Shown one piece after another: positions 25,719 through 35,484 of a stretch of DNA of 64,000 bases. Where the stretch lies: NCBI RefSeq assembly GCF_042651785.1, contig NZ_JBHSEC010000007.1, forward strand, positions 1 through 64,000. The letters run 5' to 3'. Below the pieces are notes generated by a model. That model worked only from the letters and a program-made list of their open reading frames with translations, was not told where the DNA came from and searched no databases. A program made the position numbers and the translations under genes. Source of the stretch: Chungangia koreensis. Lineage in GTDB: Bacteria > Bacillota > Bacilli > Bacillales_A > Planococcaceae. The number at the start of each line of letters is the position of its first letter. Positions within the stretch are counted from its first letter, which is position 1.

Positions 25719-27947
25719 ATGGAAATGTTAACAAACAATCTTTTGAAGGGTATGAATCCCGAGCAGGCAAGGGCGGTTAAAACGACACAAGGCCCGCTGC
25801 TCATCATGGCAGGAGCCGGATCTGGTAAAACCCGCGTCTTGACCCATCGGATTGCGTATTTAGTGATTGAGAAGGAAGTATATCCTTCCAATATTTTAGC
25901 GATCACTTTCACGAACAAAGCGGCACGTGAAATGCGTGAGCGGATTGACGGGCTCCTCGGGGCAGGGACAGGCGAGCGTATGTGGGTATCCACATTCCAC
26001 TCCATGTGTGTCCGGATTTTGCGCAGGGATATCGACCGGATCGGCTATAGTAAGAATTTCTCGATTTTAGATACGAGCGATCAGTTGACGGTCATTAAGA
26101 ACGTATTAAAGGAGCGTAATCTCGATCCGAAGAAATTCGATCCACGCTCCATGCTGAATGCTATCAGCTCAGCAAAGAATGAATGTATTGATGCAAGTAC
26201 TTTCCGTGGGCAGATCAATGAATTCAATCCTTACGAAAAAGCGGCTGCGGAAGTATATGAAGGCTATGAAAAACGCCTGCGAAAAAACCAGTCCCTCGAT
26301 TTTGACGATTTGATCATGTTGACGATCACCCTGTTTAATCGTGTTCCGGATGTATTGGAATACTATCAAAATAAATTCCAATACATTCATGTCGATGAGT
26401 ATCAGGATACAAATAATGCCCAATACCAGCTCGTGCAAAAACTTGCGAAAAAATTCGGGAATATTTGTGTCGTCGGCGACTCCGATCAATCGATTTACAG
26501 ATGGCGCGGAGCGGATATTAAAAACATACTATCCTTCGAAAAGGATTATCCGAATGCAAAGGTCATCATGTTAGAGCAGAACTACCGCTCCACGAAGCGC
26601 ATCCTGCAAGCAGCAAATGACGTCATAAAAAACAATGCGAGCCGGTACGCAAAAAATCTTCGGACAGAAAACGACGAAGGTGAAACGATTACTGTCTATC
26701 AAGCATTCGATGAGAAGTTGGAAGCTCAGTTTGTCGTTGGACAAATCCAAGAGCTGATGAAAAAAGAAGACCGGAAAGCAAGCGATTTTGCGATTCTTTA
26801 CCGGACGAACGCCCAGTCCCGTGTAATGGAAGAATATTTGGTCAAGTCTAACATGAGCTACGCAATCGTTGGCGGCACGAAGTTCTATGACCGGAAGGAA
26901 ATTAAGGACCTACTTGCCTACTTACGCCTCATTGCAAATAATGATGATGATCTTTCATTGGCCAGAGTGATCAATGAACCGAAACGAAGCATCGGTGCTA
27001 CTTCATTCGAGAAGATGGCCACGTATGCCATTACACATGACTTATCTATTTTCGATGCGATTCAAGAGGTGGATTTCATCGGGCTAACACCACGCACAGC
27101 AAACGAGACAGCGAAGTTCCGAGAGCTGATTGTCGGTTTTACACGTATGCAAGAATTTCTTTCAGTGACAGAACTGGTTGAACAAGTTTTAGATAAATCC
27201 GGTTACCGAGATATGTTGAAAAATGAAAAGACCATTGAAGCGGAAAGCCGTCTTGAGAATATCGAGGAATTTCTTTCGGTTACAAAGGCCTTTGAAGAAC
27301 GAAGCGATGATAAGTCACTGATTGCGTTCTTGACAGACTTGGCATTGATTTCGGATATTGATGCTTTGGATCAAGACGAGGAGCAACCGGAAGAAAAGAT
27401 TGTCCTCATGACGATGCACGCTGCGAAAGGTCTGGAATTCCCTGTAGTTTTCATAATCGGAATGGAGGAAAACGTATTCCCTCACTCCCGGTCGATTCAG
27501 GACGCTGATGAGATGGAAGAGGAGCGACGACTTGCATACGTAGGAATTACACGTGCAGAGGAGAAACTATATTTGACATGTGCACAAACGAGGACATTGT
27601 TTGGCCGCTCAAGTTATAATCAGCCATCCCGTTTCATGAAGGAAATTCCGGATGAAATCATTGAACGCGCCTCAACTACTGAGGAACGGACAAGCTTTAC
27701 ATCCGCTCGACCAGTCAGGGAATCCCGTCCGATCAGACCAGCCGTTGAACGACCTGTGTACAAAGAAAGCGGCGGAGAAAAGATGGGTTGGAGTCCGGGA
27801 GAAAAAGCAGTTCACAAGAAGTGGGGAGCAGGGACTGTCGTCAGTGTCCGAGGCGAAGGGGAAAATACTGAGCTTGATATCGCCTTCCCATCACCTATAG
27901 GCATTAAACGTCTTATGGCAAAATTTGCACCGATTGAAAAAGCGTAA
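25719..27947 (+). CDS. pcrA: ATP-dependent DNA helicase PcrA (UvrD/Rep family)
   Basis: A 742-residue superfamily 1A 3'-5' helicase acting in repair and in replication/transcription conflicts. Walker A GAGSGKTRVL lies at about residues 33-42, DEYQDTNNAQY (Walker B) at 223-233, GDSDQSIYRWRGAD at 250-263, and MHAAKGLEF (motif V) near 567. The C-terminal about 90 residues form the basic tail and Tudor-like RNA-polymerase-binding end. It is essential in B. subtilis. It is followed by ligA after 24 nt. Confidence 0.97.
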   Translation: MEMLTNNLLKGMNPEQARAVKTTQGPLLIMAGAGSGKTRVLTHRIAYLVIEKEVYPSNILAITFTNKAAREMRERIDGLLGAGTGERMWVSTFHSMCVRILRRDIDRIGYSKNFSILDTSDQLTVIKNVLKERNLDPKKFDPRSMLNAISSAKNECIDASTFRGQINEFNPYEKAAAEVYEGYEKRLRKNQSLDFDDLIMLTITLFNRVPDVLEYYQNKFQYIHVDEYQDTNNAQYQLVQKLAKKFGNICVVGDSDQSIYRWRGADIKNILSFEKDYPNAKVIMLEQNYRSTKRILQAANDVIKNNASRYAKNLRTENDEGETITVYQAFDEKLEAQFVVGQIQELMKKEDRKASDFAILYRTNAQSRVMEEYLVKSNMSYAIVGGTKFYDRKEIKDLLAYLRLIANNDDDLSLARVINEPKRSIGATSFEKMATYAITHDLSIFDAIQEVDFIGLTPRTANETAKFRELIVGFTRMQEFLSVTELVEQVLDKSGYRDMLKNEKTIEAESRLENIEEFLSVTKAFEERSDDKSLIAFLTDLALISDIDALDQDEEQPEEKIVLMTMHAAKGLEFPVVFIIGMEENVFPHSRSIQDADEMEEERRLAYVGITRAEEKLYLTCAQTRTLFGRSSYNQPSRFMKEIPDEIIERASTTEERTSFTSARPVRESRPIRPAVERPVYKESGGEKMGWSPGEKAVHKKWGAGTVVSVRGEGENTELDIAFPSPIGIKRLMAKFAPIEKA

Positions 27948-27971
27948 ATTTGGGAGCTGGAGGTCAACAGT

Positions 27972-29978
27972 ATGGACAAAGTCGAATTGGAAAAAAGAGT
28001 GGAGGAGCTTCATAAGCTTCTCCATGAATATGGCTATGCCTATTACGTGCTCGATCAACCAATGGTGCCTGACGCCGTCTATGATCAGTACTTGAAAGAA
28101 CTGCTTGCCATTGAAGCGGACAATCCGGATCTTATTTTCCCGGACTCTCCGACTCAGCGTGTAGGCGGCAACATTTTGGAAGGCTTTGAAAAAGTTACAC
28201 ATAAAACACCGATGCTTAGTCTTTCCAATGCTTTCAATGAGGAAGACCTCCGGGATTTCGATCGCCGTGTTAAAGCGGTTGTGGGGGAATCTGTCCGATA
28301 CGTGTGTGAATTGAAAATCGATGGTTTAGCTATTTCATTGACATATGAAAATGGCACATTTGTTTTAGGTTCAACACGAGGGGATGGAACGACAGGCGAG
28401 AATATTACGGCCAATCTACGAACGATCCGTACGATTCCGCTTCGTCTCAAGAACGACATTTCGATCGAAGTCCGCGGTGAAGCGTACATGCCTAAAAAAT
28501 CATTCAATAAATTGAATGAAGAGCGCGAGCAAAAAGGCGAGGACCTTTTTGCCAATCCGAGGAATGCTGCTGCCGGTTCCTTGCGTCAACTGGATCCGAA
28601 AATCGCTGCAAGCCGGAACTTATCCATTTTTCTCTATTCGATCGGTGGGGATCCGGAACAATATGGCCTGGACAGTCATTCCGAATCATTGGATTATCTC
28701 GATGAAATGGGCTTGACTACCAATAAGGAACGCCGAGTATGTCAAACGATTGATGAAGTAGTCGAGTATGTCAAAGAATGGCATGACAAACGGCCGAATC
28801 TGTCGTATGAGATTGATGGAATCGTCGTGAAAGTAGATCGATTTATTCATCAGCAAGAATTAGGATTTACTGCAAAAAGTCCGAGATGGGCCACTGCTTA
28901 CAAATTCCCGGCTGAAGAGGTGGTTACCCGCCTGATTGATATTGAGCTTAGTGTTGGCCGAACCGGCGTCGTTACCCCGACTGCCATTTTGGAACCGGTA
29001 AGAGTAGCCGGAACGACCGTTGCCCGTGCTTCTCTTCACAATGAAGACCTAATTAGGGAAAAGGATGTACGGATTGGGGACTTGGTCATTGTCCGGAAAG
29101 CCGGGGATATCATTCCAGAAGTTGTGGCGCCTTTGACAGAACAGCGAACGGGCTCTGAAGAACCTTATTCCATGCCATCTGAATGCCCAGCTTGTGGCAG
29201 TGAATTAATCAGGATTGAAGGGGAAGTAGCCCTTCGCTGTGTAAATCCACAATGTCCTGCGCAAATTGTGGAAGGAATCATCCACTTTGTATCAAGAAAC
29301 GCCATGAATGTCGATGGCCTTGGTGAAAAAGTCGTTGAGCAGCTATACCGTGAAGAGATGATTAAAGACGTCTCGGATTTGTATAAGCTTACAGTCGGCG
29401 AGTTAGTTACGCTTGAACGGATGGGTGAAAAGTCTGCAACTAATTTAGTGAATGCAATTGAAGCATCCAAAGAAAACTCGGTTGAACGGCTACTTTTCGG
29501 CTTGGGAATCCGCCATGTAGGTGAAAAGGTGGCAAAAATTCTATCGCAGGAATTCGGCTCTCTCCAAGCCATCATGTCCGCGTCAAGAGAACAGCTGACA
29601 GCCATTCACGAAATCGGGGACAAAATGGCCGACTCGATTGTTGAGTTTTTCAATAATGATGAAGTGCGGGAATTGATCCAACGGTTGGAAGCTAACGGCA
29701 TTAATATGGAGTACAAAGGCAGACGAGCGGCAACCGTTTCAGAAGATAGCTTGTTTGCGGGTAAGACGGTCGTTCTTACTGGAAAGTTAGAACAGCTGAC
29801 GCGTAACGAGGCGAAGGAAAAGATCGAAGCAATGGGTGGTACAGTCGCCGGCAGTGTCAGTAAGAAGACAGATCTCGTCATTGCAGGTGAAGATGCGGGA
29901 TCGAAATTAGCAAAAGCAGAGCAGTTGAACATTCCGGTTTGGAATGAAAGTCAGCTGATTGAGGCAATAAATGATTAA
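27972..29978 (+). CDS. ligA: NAD-dependent DNA ligase
   Basis: A 668-residue ligase with the complete layout: N-terminal Ia domain (NMN binding), adenylation site CELKIDG at about residues 112-118, OB fold, Cys4 zinc finger (CPACG ... CVNPQCPAQ, about 405-430), helix-hairpin-helix repeats, and a C-terminal BRCT domain from about 590. It seals nicks in replication and repair. It forms an operon with pcrA, and its stop lies 14 nt before camS. Confidence 0.98.
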   Translation: MDKVELEKRVEELHKLLHEYGYAYYVLDQPMVPDAVYDQYLKELLAIEADNPDLIFPDSPTQRVGGNILEGFEKVTHKTPMLSLSNAFNEEDLRDFDRRVKAVVGESVRYVCELKIDGLAISLTYENGTFVLGSTRGDGTTGENITANLRTIRTIPLRLKNDISIEVRGEAYMPKKSFNKLNEEREQKGEDLFANPRNAAAGSLRQLDPKIAASRNLSIFLYSIGGDPEQYGLDSHSESLDYLDEMGLTTNKERRVCQTIDEVVEYVKEWHDKRPNLSYEIDGIVVKVDRFIHQQELGFTAKSPRWATAYKFPAEEVVTRLIDIELSVGRTGVVTPTAILEPVRVAGTTVARASLHNEDLIREKDVRIGDLVIVRKAGDIIPEVVAPLTEQRTGSEEPYSMPSECPACGSELIRIEGEVALRCVNPQCPAQIVEGIIHFVSRNAMNVDGLGEKVVEQLYREEMIKDVSDLYKLTVGELVTLERMGEKSATNLVNAIEASKENSVERLLFGLGIRHVGEKVAKILSQEFGSLQAIMSASREQLTAIHEIGDKMADSIVEFFNNDEVRELIQRLEANGINMEYKGRRAATVSEDSLFAGKTVVLTGKLEQLTRNEAKEKIEAMGGTVAGSVSKKTDLVIAGEDAGSKLAKAEQLNIPVWNESQLIEAIND

Positions 29979-29991
29979 AGGAGTTCTCAAC

Positions 29992-31113
29992 ATGAAACAA
30001 AAAAAATGGATGATCTCACTGGCAGCGGTGATTTTGTTGTCAGGGTGCGTTCCATCCAAGGATGTCGAGGTTGAGCAGGAGACAGAGGATTCGGATACTG
30101 AAAATGTGTTGATTCCGAGCCTACAGCTCGATGAAACTTACTACCGGACGCTGCTCCCACTTAAAAAAAGTGCTGCACGCGGTGAAATCGTCAAGAACGT
30201 GTCCTCAAAGTATGATATAGAAGAAGTTGAGTTAGGGCTGATCAGACTTTCCCAAGGTCATTTTAGTCCGGATGATTATTTCTTCCAGGAGGGCCAATTC
30301 ATTGATAAGAGTATGTCCCAGAACTGGCTTGCCAGACTGTCACAGCCAAAAGATGATTCTGGTTTGAATCCGGATGTCCCAAAAGAAGCGACTCCGGAAG
30401 ATCGGGTTAATAAATACCCGGTTTACCTATCACACATTGTGGAGCAGAATTATTTGGTGCGGGCCGGTGAGGATAAAATCAAGGTGGATGGCGTATCGAT
30501 TGGCTTAGCGATGAACTCCGTTTATTCGTACCAAAATATCGAGCGCACCATTCCACAGAGTGAAATGGTTGAAAAAGGCCGAGCTATGGCCAATGAAATA
30601 GTTACCCGTCTCCGCAAAAATCCCGAATTGAAAGATGTCCCGATCTTAGTTGGCCTTTTCCGACAAGGAAATCGCGACTCCATTGTTCCTGGGACATATG
30701 TGACGTACGGGCTTGCGGCTCGTGGAAGTAATGAAGTTCAGGATTGGGCCAAAGTCGATGAAGAATTCGTCTTATTCCCGGTTTCCGCTGCTGAAGAAAA
30801 GTTCAGGGAAGCTGGAACGATGTTCGATAATTTCAAGATGGATGTTGACGAATATTTCTCCAGCTTTACGAATGTCATTGGAACTGGGTTTTATCAAGGA
30901 AACAAGCTTAGTCGTATGAAAATTGATATCCCAATCCAATTTTACGGTTCAGCTGAACTCGTTGGATTCACCCAATATTTGACGGAGCAGGTCATTGAAC
31001 ATTATCCAGGTATTAAGGTAGAGGTCAGCGTAACCTCCATCAATGGTCCAGAAGCTTTGATCCTGAAGGATGCGGATGACTCGGAGCCTAAGGTTCATAT
31101 TTATCACTACTAA
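29992..31113 (+). CDS. camS: CamS family sex pheromone-like lipoprotein
   Basis: A 373-residue lipoprotein with lipobox LLSGC (Cys19). In the family the released signal-peptide fragment can act as a peptide pheromone for enterococcal plasmid transfer, while the role of the mature lipoprotein is unclear. The ATG at 29992 is chosen over 29971 because AAGGAG lies 9 nt upstream. The segment preceding the Cys is AAVILLSG, the candidate pheromone-like peptide. It is co-transcribed with pcrA-ligA by position. Confidence 0.9.
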   Translation: MKQKKWMISLAAVILLSGCVPSKDVEVEQETEDSDTENVLIPSLQLDETYYRTLLPLKKSAARGEIVKNVSSKYDIEEVELGLIRLSQGHFSPDDYFFQEGQFIDKSMSQNWLARLSQPKDDSGLNPDVPKEATPEDRVNKYPVYLSHIVEQNYLVRAGEDKIKVDGVSIGLAMNSVYSYQNIERTIPQSEMVEKGRAMANEIVTRLRKNPELKDVPILVGLFRQGNRDSIVPGTYVTYGLAARGSNEVQDWAKVDEEFVLFPVSAAEEKFREAGTMFDNFKMDVDEYFSSFTNVIGTGFYQGNKLSRMKIDIPIQFYGSAELVGFTQYLTEQVIEHYPGIKVEVSVTSINGPEALILKDADDSEPKVHIYHY

Positions 31114-31182
31114 GGGAGAGTCTGTATCTTGGCTGCCTTAAGCATGATATGATACTAAAATAAGAATTATGGAGGTGCAGAC

Positions 31183-31473
31183 ATGGCCAATATTTCAAAA
31201 GAAGAGGTTAAGCACGTAGCGAAACTCGCGCGACTTGCAATTACGGAAGAGGAATCTGAAAAATTCGCAGGACAGCTTGGTGCCATCATCCAATTTGCTG
31301 AACAGTTAAATGAGCTCGATGCATCGGATGTTAAACCGACAACACATGCATTGCATATGGTGAACGTACTACGCGAGGATGAGCCTAAAGAAGGGCTTGA
31401 CCGTGAATTAATGATGAAAAACGTGAAAGAACATGAAGCGGGACAAGTCAAAGTTCCGTCAATCTTGGAATGA
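31183..31473 (+). CDS. gatC: Asp/Glu-tRNA amidotransferase subunit C
   Basis: A 96-residue small subunit that stabilises GatA-GatB. It has the typical start MANISKEEVKHVAKLARL and the C-terminal LRED and VPSILE segments. The complex turns Glu-tRNA(Gln), and in many species Asp-tRNA(Asn), into the amidated forms. ATGGAGGTG precedes the ATG. The 69-nt gap after camS contains TTGGCT and TATGAT-like elements, but with poor spacing, so a separate promoter is uncertain. Confidence 0.97.
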   Translation: MANISKEEVKHVAKLARLAITEEESEKFAGQLGAIIQFAEQLNELDASDVKPTTHALHMVNVLREDEPKEGLDRELMMKNVKEHEAGQVKVPSILE

Positions 31474-31494
31474 TGGAACGAAGGAGGACGTGTA

Positions 31495-32958
31495 ATGACA
31501 CTTTTTAAACACTCGGCCACTGAATTACAGGCCATGTTACATAATAAGGAAATTACGATTTCCGATTTGACGGCAGAATCCTTTAAACGGGTTCAAGCTT
31601 TGGACGGAGATGTCGAAGCATTCTTGACGTTGAATGAAGAGCAAGCAAAAACAGCCGCTGCTGAAATGGACGCAGTCCCTTTTGAAGAACGGGGCCCATT
31701 GTTCGGCCTGCCAATCGGTGTAAAAGATAATATCGTCACAAACGGTTTGCGAACAACGGCAGCGAGTAAAATCTTAGAGGATTTCGTACCAATCTACGAT
31801 GCAACAGTTGTAGAAAAACTTCGTCAAGCAGGTATGGTAACGATCGGAAAATTGAACATGGACGAATTCGCGATGGGTTCATCCAACGAAAACTCAGCAT
31901 TTCAAAATACGCGTAATCCATGGAATTTGGATCATGTACCGGGTGGTTCCTCTGGTGCATCCGCCGCGGCTGTCGCTGCTGGCGAAGTACCGTTTTCACT
32001 TGGTTCCGATACAGGCGGCTCCATCCGCCAACCAGCTGCTTTTTGTGGAGTAGTCGGCATGAAACCAACGTACGGTCGGGTATCCCGTTCCGGTTTAATC
32101 GCGTTTGCTTCATCTTTAGACCAAATCGGGCCGATTACGCGGAATGTTGCAGACAATGCGCTATTGCTTGAAGCGATTTCTGGACTTGATCCGAAAGATT
32201 CAACTTCCGCAAATGTGGAAGTACCGAATTTTGCAGCTGCTTTAACTGGTGACATTAAAGGTCTTCGTATTGCTGTGCCTTCCGAATACTTAGGAGAAGG
32301 TGTCGGTGAAGAGGCGAAGCAAGCAGTGCTTGATGCTTTGAAAGTCTTAGAAGGACTAGGCGCTGTTTGGGAAGAAGTTTCCTTGCCGCATTCGAAATAT
32401 GCATTGGCTACGTATTATTTACTTTCTTCATCTGAAGCTTCGTCCAACTTGGCTCGCTTCGACGGAATCCGTTACGGCTTCCGTGCAGAAGGTACGAAAA
32501 ATTTGGTTGAACTATATGAACAAACTCGTTCACAAGGCTTCGGCGATGAAGTAAAACGTCGGATTATGCTTGGTACGTACGCATTGAGCTCTGGCTATTA
32601 CGATGCATATTATAAAAAAGCCCAAAAAACTCGTACGTTGATCAAACAAGATTTCGATAAGGTATTTGAAAAATATGATGTCATTATTGGACCGACAACG
32701 CCGACACCTGCGTTTAAAATCGGCGAAAAGATTGACGATCCATTAACGATGTATGCGAATGATATTTTGACGATCCCGATGAACCTTGCAGGCGTACCAG
32801 CCATCTCGATCCCATGTGGATTTGCAGACGGTCTGCCATTAGGACTGCAAATTATCGGTAACCACTTTGATGAGTCGACGATTTACCGTGTCGCTCACGC
32901 TTATGAGCAATCAACGGATTTCCATAAGCAAACTCCTCAAATATGGGAGGGTAAATGA
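31495..32958 (+). CDS. gatA: Asp/Glu-tRNA amidotransferase subunit A
   Basis: A 487-residue amidase-signature enzyme releasing ammonia from glutamine for GatB. The Ser-cisSer-Lys triad is visible: Lys in IGVKDNI near residue 80, Ser in GGSSGASAAAVA near 153-155, and the nucleophile Ser in GSDTGGSIRQPAAFCG near 178. AAGGAGGA precedes the ATG. Full length; it lies 21 nt after gatC. Confidence 0.98.
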   Translation: MTLFKHSATELQAMLHNKEITISDLTAESFKRVQALDGDVEAFLTLNEEQAKTAAAEMDAVPFEERGPLFGLPIGVKDNIVTNGLRTTAASKILEDFVPIYDATVVEKLRQAGMVTIGKLNMDEFAMGSSNENSAFQNTRNPWNLDHVPGGSSGASAAAVAAGEVPFSLGSDTGGSIRQPAAFCGVVGMKPTYGRVSRSGLIAFASSLDQIGPITRNVADNALLLEAISGLDPKDSTSANVEVPNFAAALTGDIKGLRIAVPSEYLGEGVGEEAKQAVLDALKVLEGLGAVWEEVSLPHSKYALATYYLLSSSEASSNLARFDGIRYGFRAEGTKNLVELYEQTRSQGFGDEVKRRIMLGTYALSSGYYDAYYKKAQKTRTLIKQDFDKVFEKYDVIIGPTTPTPAFKIGEKIDDPLTMYANDILTIPMNLAGVPAISIPCGFADGLPLGLQIIGNHFDESTIYRVAHAYEQSTDFHKQTPQIWEGK

Positions 32959-32959
32959 T

Positions 32960-34390
32960 ATGAACTTTGAAACGATTATCGGGTTGGAAGTACACGTTGA
33001 ACTGAAGACCGATTCCAAAATGTTTTCCCCATCTCCTGCACATTTCGGAGCTGAACCAAACACGAACGTAAACGTCATCGACCTTGCCTACCCAGGCGTA
33101 TTGCCGGTCGTCAACAAACGTGCCGTTGAGTTTGGAATGAAAGCGGCACTCGCATTGAACTGTGAAATTACCCGCCATACGAAATTCGACCGGAAGAACT
33201 ATTTCTATCCGGATAACCCGAAAGCATACCAAATCTCCCAATTCGACCAGCCGCTTGGCGTGAATGGTTGGATTGAAATCGAAGTGAATGGCGAGAAGAA
33301 AAAGATCGGTATTACACGCCTTCACTTGGAAGAGGATGCAGGAAAGTTGACGCACACTGGTGACGGCTATTCATTAGTTGACTTTAACCGTCAAGGTACA
33401 CCGCTCATCGAGATTGTATCTGAGCCGGACATCCGGACTCCGGAAGAAGCATACGCGTATTTGGAGAAGTTAAAATCCATTATCCAATTTACTGGCGTAT
33501 CGGATGTTCGTATGGAAGAAGGTTCTTTGCGATGTGATGCGAACATCTCGCTACGTCCTTATGGACAAGAGAAATTCGGTACGAAAGCGGAGTTAAAGAA
33601 TTTGAACTCCTTCAACTTCGTCCGTAAAGGCTTGGAACATGAGCAAAAACGTCAGGAAGAAGTGCTTCTATCCGGTGGAAAAATCGAACAAGAAACACGC
33701 CGTTTTGATGAATCCACAGGTAAAACAATCTTGATGCGTGTAAAAGAAGGGTCTGACGACTATCGTTACTTCCCTGAACCGGACCTTGTCGACATCGTCA
33801 TCGACGACGAGTGGCTGGAACGAGTGAGGGCTGAAATCCCAGAACTTCCGGATGCGCGTAAAAAGCGCTATGTAGAGGAACTCGGATTACCGGCATACGA
33901 TGCAATGGTCTTGACGCTTACGAAAGAAATGTCCGATTTCTTTGAAGCTACCATCGCTGCCGGCGCTGAAGCGAAGTTGACTTCCAACTGGCTAATGGGC
34001 GGCGTATCCGAGTACTTGAATGCCGAGCAAAAGGAACTGGCAGATACAAAGCTAACGCCTGAAGGACTTGCTGGAATGGTCAAACTTATCGAAGAAGGCA
34101 CCATTTCATCTAAAATTGCGAAGAAAGTATTCAAAGAGCTTGCAGACAACGGCGGATCCGCAGAACAAATCGTCAAAGACAAAGGACTCGTCCAAATCTC
34201 TGACGAAGGTGCTCTTCGTGAATTAGTCACCAACACATTGGATGCAAACGAACAATCCATCGAAGACTTCAAAAACGGTAAGGACCGTGCCATCGGCTTC
34301 CTTGTCGGCCAAATGATGAAAGCAACAAAAGGACAAGCGAATCCACAGTTGCTGAATAAGATTTTGATGGAAGAAATCCAGAAAAGATAA
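32960..34390 (+). CDS. gatB: Asp/Glu-tRNA amidotransferase subunit B
   Basis: A 476-residue kinase-like subunit that binds and phosphorylates the misacylated tRNA. It starts MNFETIIGLEVHVELKT. The family signature around DFNRQGTPLIEIVSEPD lies near residues 140-156, and a C-terminal YqeY-like helical domain binds tRNA. The ATG at 32960 is 1 nt after the gatA stop and fits GGGAGGG; longer in-frame starts lie inside gatA. It is the end of the gatCAB operon, followed by a terminator. Confidence 0.97.
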   Translation: MNFETIIGLEVHVELKTDSKMFSPSPAHFGAEPNTNVNVIDLAYPGVLPVVNKRAVEFGMKAALALNCEITRHTKFDRKNYFYPDNPKAYQISQFDQPLGVNGWIEIEVNGEKKKIGITRLHLEEDAGKLTHTGDGYSLVDFNRQGTPLIEIVSEPDIRTPEEAYAYLEKLKSIIQFTGVSDVRMEEGSLRCDANISLRPYGQEKFGTKAELKNLNSFNFVRKGLEHEQKRQEEVLLSGGKIEQETRRFDESTGKTILMRVKEGSDDYRYFPEPDLVDIVIDDEWLERVRAEIPELPDARKKRYVEELGLPAYDAMVLTLTKEMSDFFEATIAAGAEAKLTSNWLMGGVSEYLNAEQKELADTKLTPEGLAGMVKLIEEGTISSKIAKKVFKELADNGGSAEQIVKDKGLVQISDEGALRELVTNTLDANEQSIEDFKNGKDRAIGFLVGQMMKATKGQANPQLLNKILMEEIQKR

Positions 34391-34404
34391 GAGTTAGAAT
34401 GACG

Positions 34405-34445
34405 GCCATCCGGGCACCGAGTGTGTTCCTGGATGGTTTTTTTGT
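34405..34445 (+). terminator. gatCAB terminator
   Basis: CCATCCGGG (34405-34413) pairs with CCTGGATGG (34428-34436), followed by seven or more T residues. It ends the gatCAB transcript. Array B begins directly after it. Confidence 0.9.
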
Positions 34446-34455
34446 TTTTGCGGGG

Positions 34456-34668
34456 CGCGCAATATGGATGTGTTTTCGCGCAATACTAAGCCGAAACCGC
34501 GCAATATGGAGGTCGTGGCGCGCAATATGGAACTGTGAAATGAAGGTCCCCGCAATACGAGTGAAGAATGCCGCAATACTAAGCCGAAACCGCGCAATAT
34601 GGAGCGCATTACGCGCAATATGAACAGATGAATCGCGCAATATGAAGACCGAACTCCACAACACGAGC
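34456..34668 (+). repeat. 21-nt-period array B, word CGCAATAT
   Basis: CGCAATA starts at 34458, 34479, 34500, 34521, 34551, 34572, 34593, 34614 and 34636, with steps of 21, 21, 21, 30, 21, 21, 21 and 22 nt. A decayed CACAACA sits at 34657, again 21 nt on. A longer unit, CAATACTAAGCCGAAACCGC, occurs twice (from 34481 and 34574). Open frames across it are heptad-repeat artefacts. Bases 34669-34786, before the next gene, show nothing further except its ribosome site. Confidence 0.9.
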
Positions 34669-34786
34669 TCCGCACACCAGTAGAAAAATCTACGACTGTT
34701 TCAACATTGAACATTTTAAGAAAGCATAGAAATTGCAACAAACCTTGGGGACAAAGTAAACTGAAGGTAATAAAGGAGGATGTACG

Positions 34787-35356
34787 ATGAAAACCGAACA
34801 GCAATACTATGAAGAGGCGATTTCGCTTCAAGATTATATGTCCAAGATGGAAACACATAAGGATAACACGATGAACATTTACGAGCAGTTCCAAATGCCG
34901 AAGGATGATGAGTTCATTCAAATTCTGAAGGAAAAAAATCCGCATGTATTGGTCATCACAGAAGACTGGTGCGGAGATGCGATGATGAATAATCCGATTT
35001 TACGACATATTGCGGAAGCTGCGGGGATTGAAGTGCGCTGTGTGTATCGTGACCAAAATCTCGATTTGATGGATCAATATTTGACGAATGGCGGACGTTC
35101 TATTCCTGTTTATTTACTGTTGAGTAAAGACGGAGAGGTTCTGGCAAAATGGGGTCCGCGTGCTCCGAAGGTTCAGGAATTTGTTACGGATATCCGGAAG
35201 GACTTGCCTGCAAAGGAGGACCCTTCATTCCAGGAAAAACAAAAAGAGGTTATTGGTCAAATGACTGAACAGTATAAGACAAATCCTGATTTTTGGTTGT
35301 GGGTTTATGAGGATATCCGTAAGGAGTTCATGCCTGCGGTTCAAAAATCGTCATAA
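34787..35356 (+). CDS. Thioredoxin-like protein lacking the CxxC pair
   Basis: A 189-residue thioredoxin-fold protein. The segment TEDWCGDAMMNN at about residues 62-73 replaces the usual WCxxC: only the first Cys remains. RSIPVYLLL at about 105-113 supplies the cis-Pro loop. Such single-Cys members are common in Bacillota, with unknown partners; a classical disulfide reductase role is unlikely. AAAGGAGG precedes the ATG. Single gene between array B and dgkB, closed by its own terminator. Confidence 0.82.
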   Translation: MKTEQQYYEEAISLQDYMSKMETHKDNTMNIYEQFQMPKDDEFIQILKEKNPHVLVITEDWCGDAMMNNPILRHIAEAAGIEVRCVYRDQNLDLMDQYLTNGGRSIPVYLLLSKDGEVLAKWGPRAPKVQEFVTDIRKDLPAKEDPSFQEKQKEVIGQMTEQYKTNPDFWLWVYEDIRKEFMPAVQKSS

Positions 35357-35392
35357 TTGGTCTTTTGCAAAGAACGGATTATAATTAGGATG

Positions 35393-35416
35393 GAAGCCGG
35401 CAAACCGGCTTCTTTT
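35393..35416 (+). terminator. Terminator of the thioredoxin-like gene
   Basis: GAAGCCGG (35393-35400), loop CAAA, CCGGCTTC (35405-35412), then TTTT. Confidence 0.88.
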
Positions 35417-35484
35417 CATGCAACTATTTTGTATCTGATATAGTCTTATGAAGTAATAGATCATTGCAGGAAGGGTTTTACTAT

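Noticed and set aside
31129..31158. Separate sigma-A promoter for gatCAB
   Set aside because: TTGGCT and TATGAT are only 13 nt apart, and other pairings are weak, so I did not list it as a feature.
34269..34945. Frames through array B with repeated HIAR or RAIW motifs
   Set aside because: They are artefacts of the 21-nt repeat; they overlap the gatB 3' end, the gatB terminator or the thioredoxin-like gene, and lack ribosome sites.
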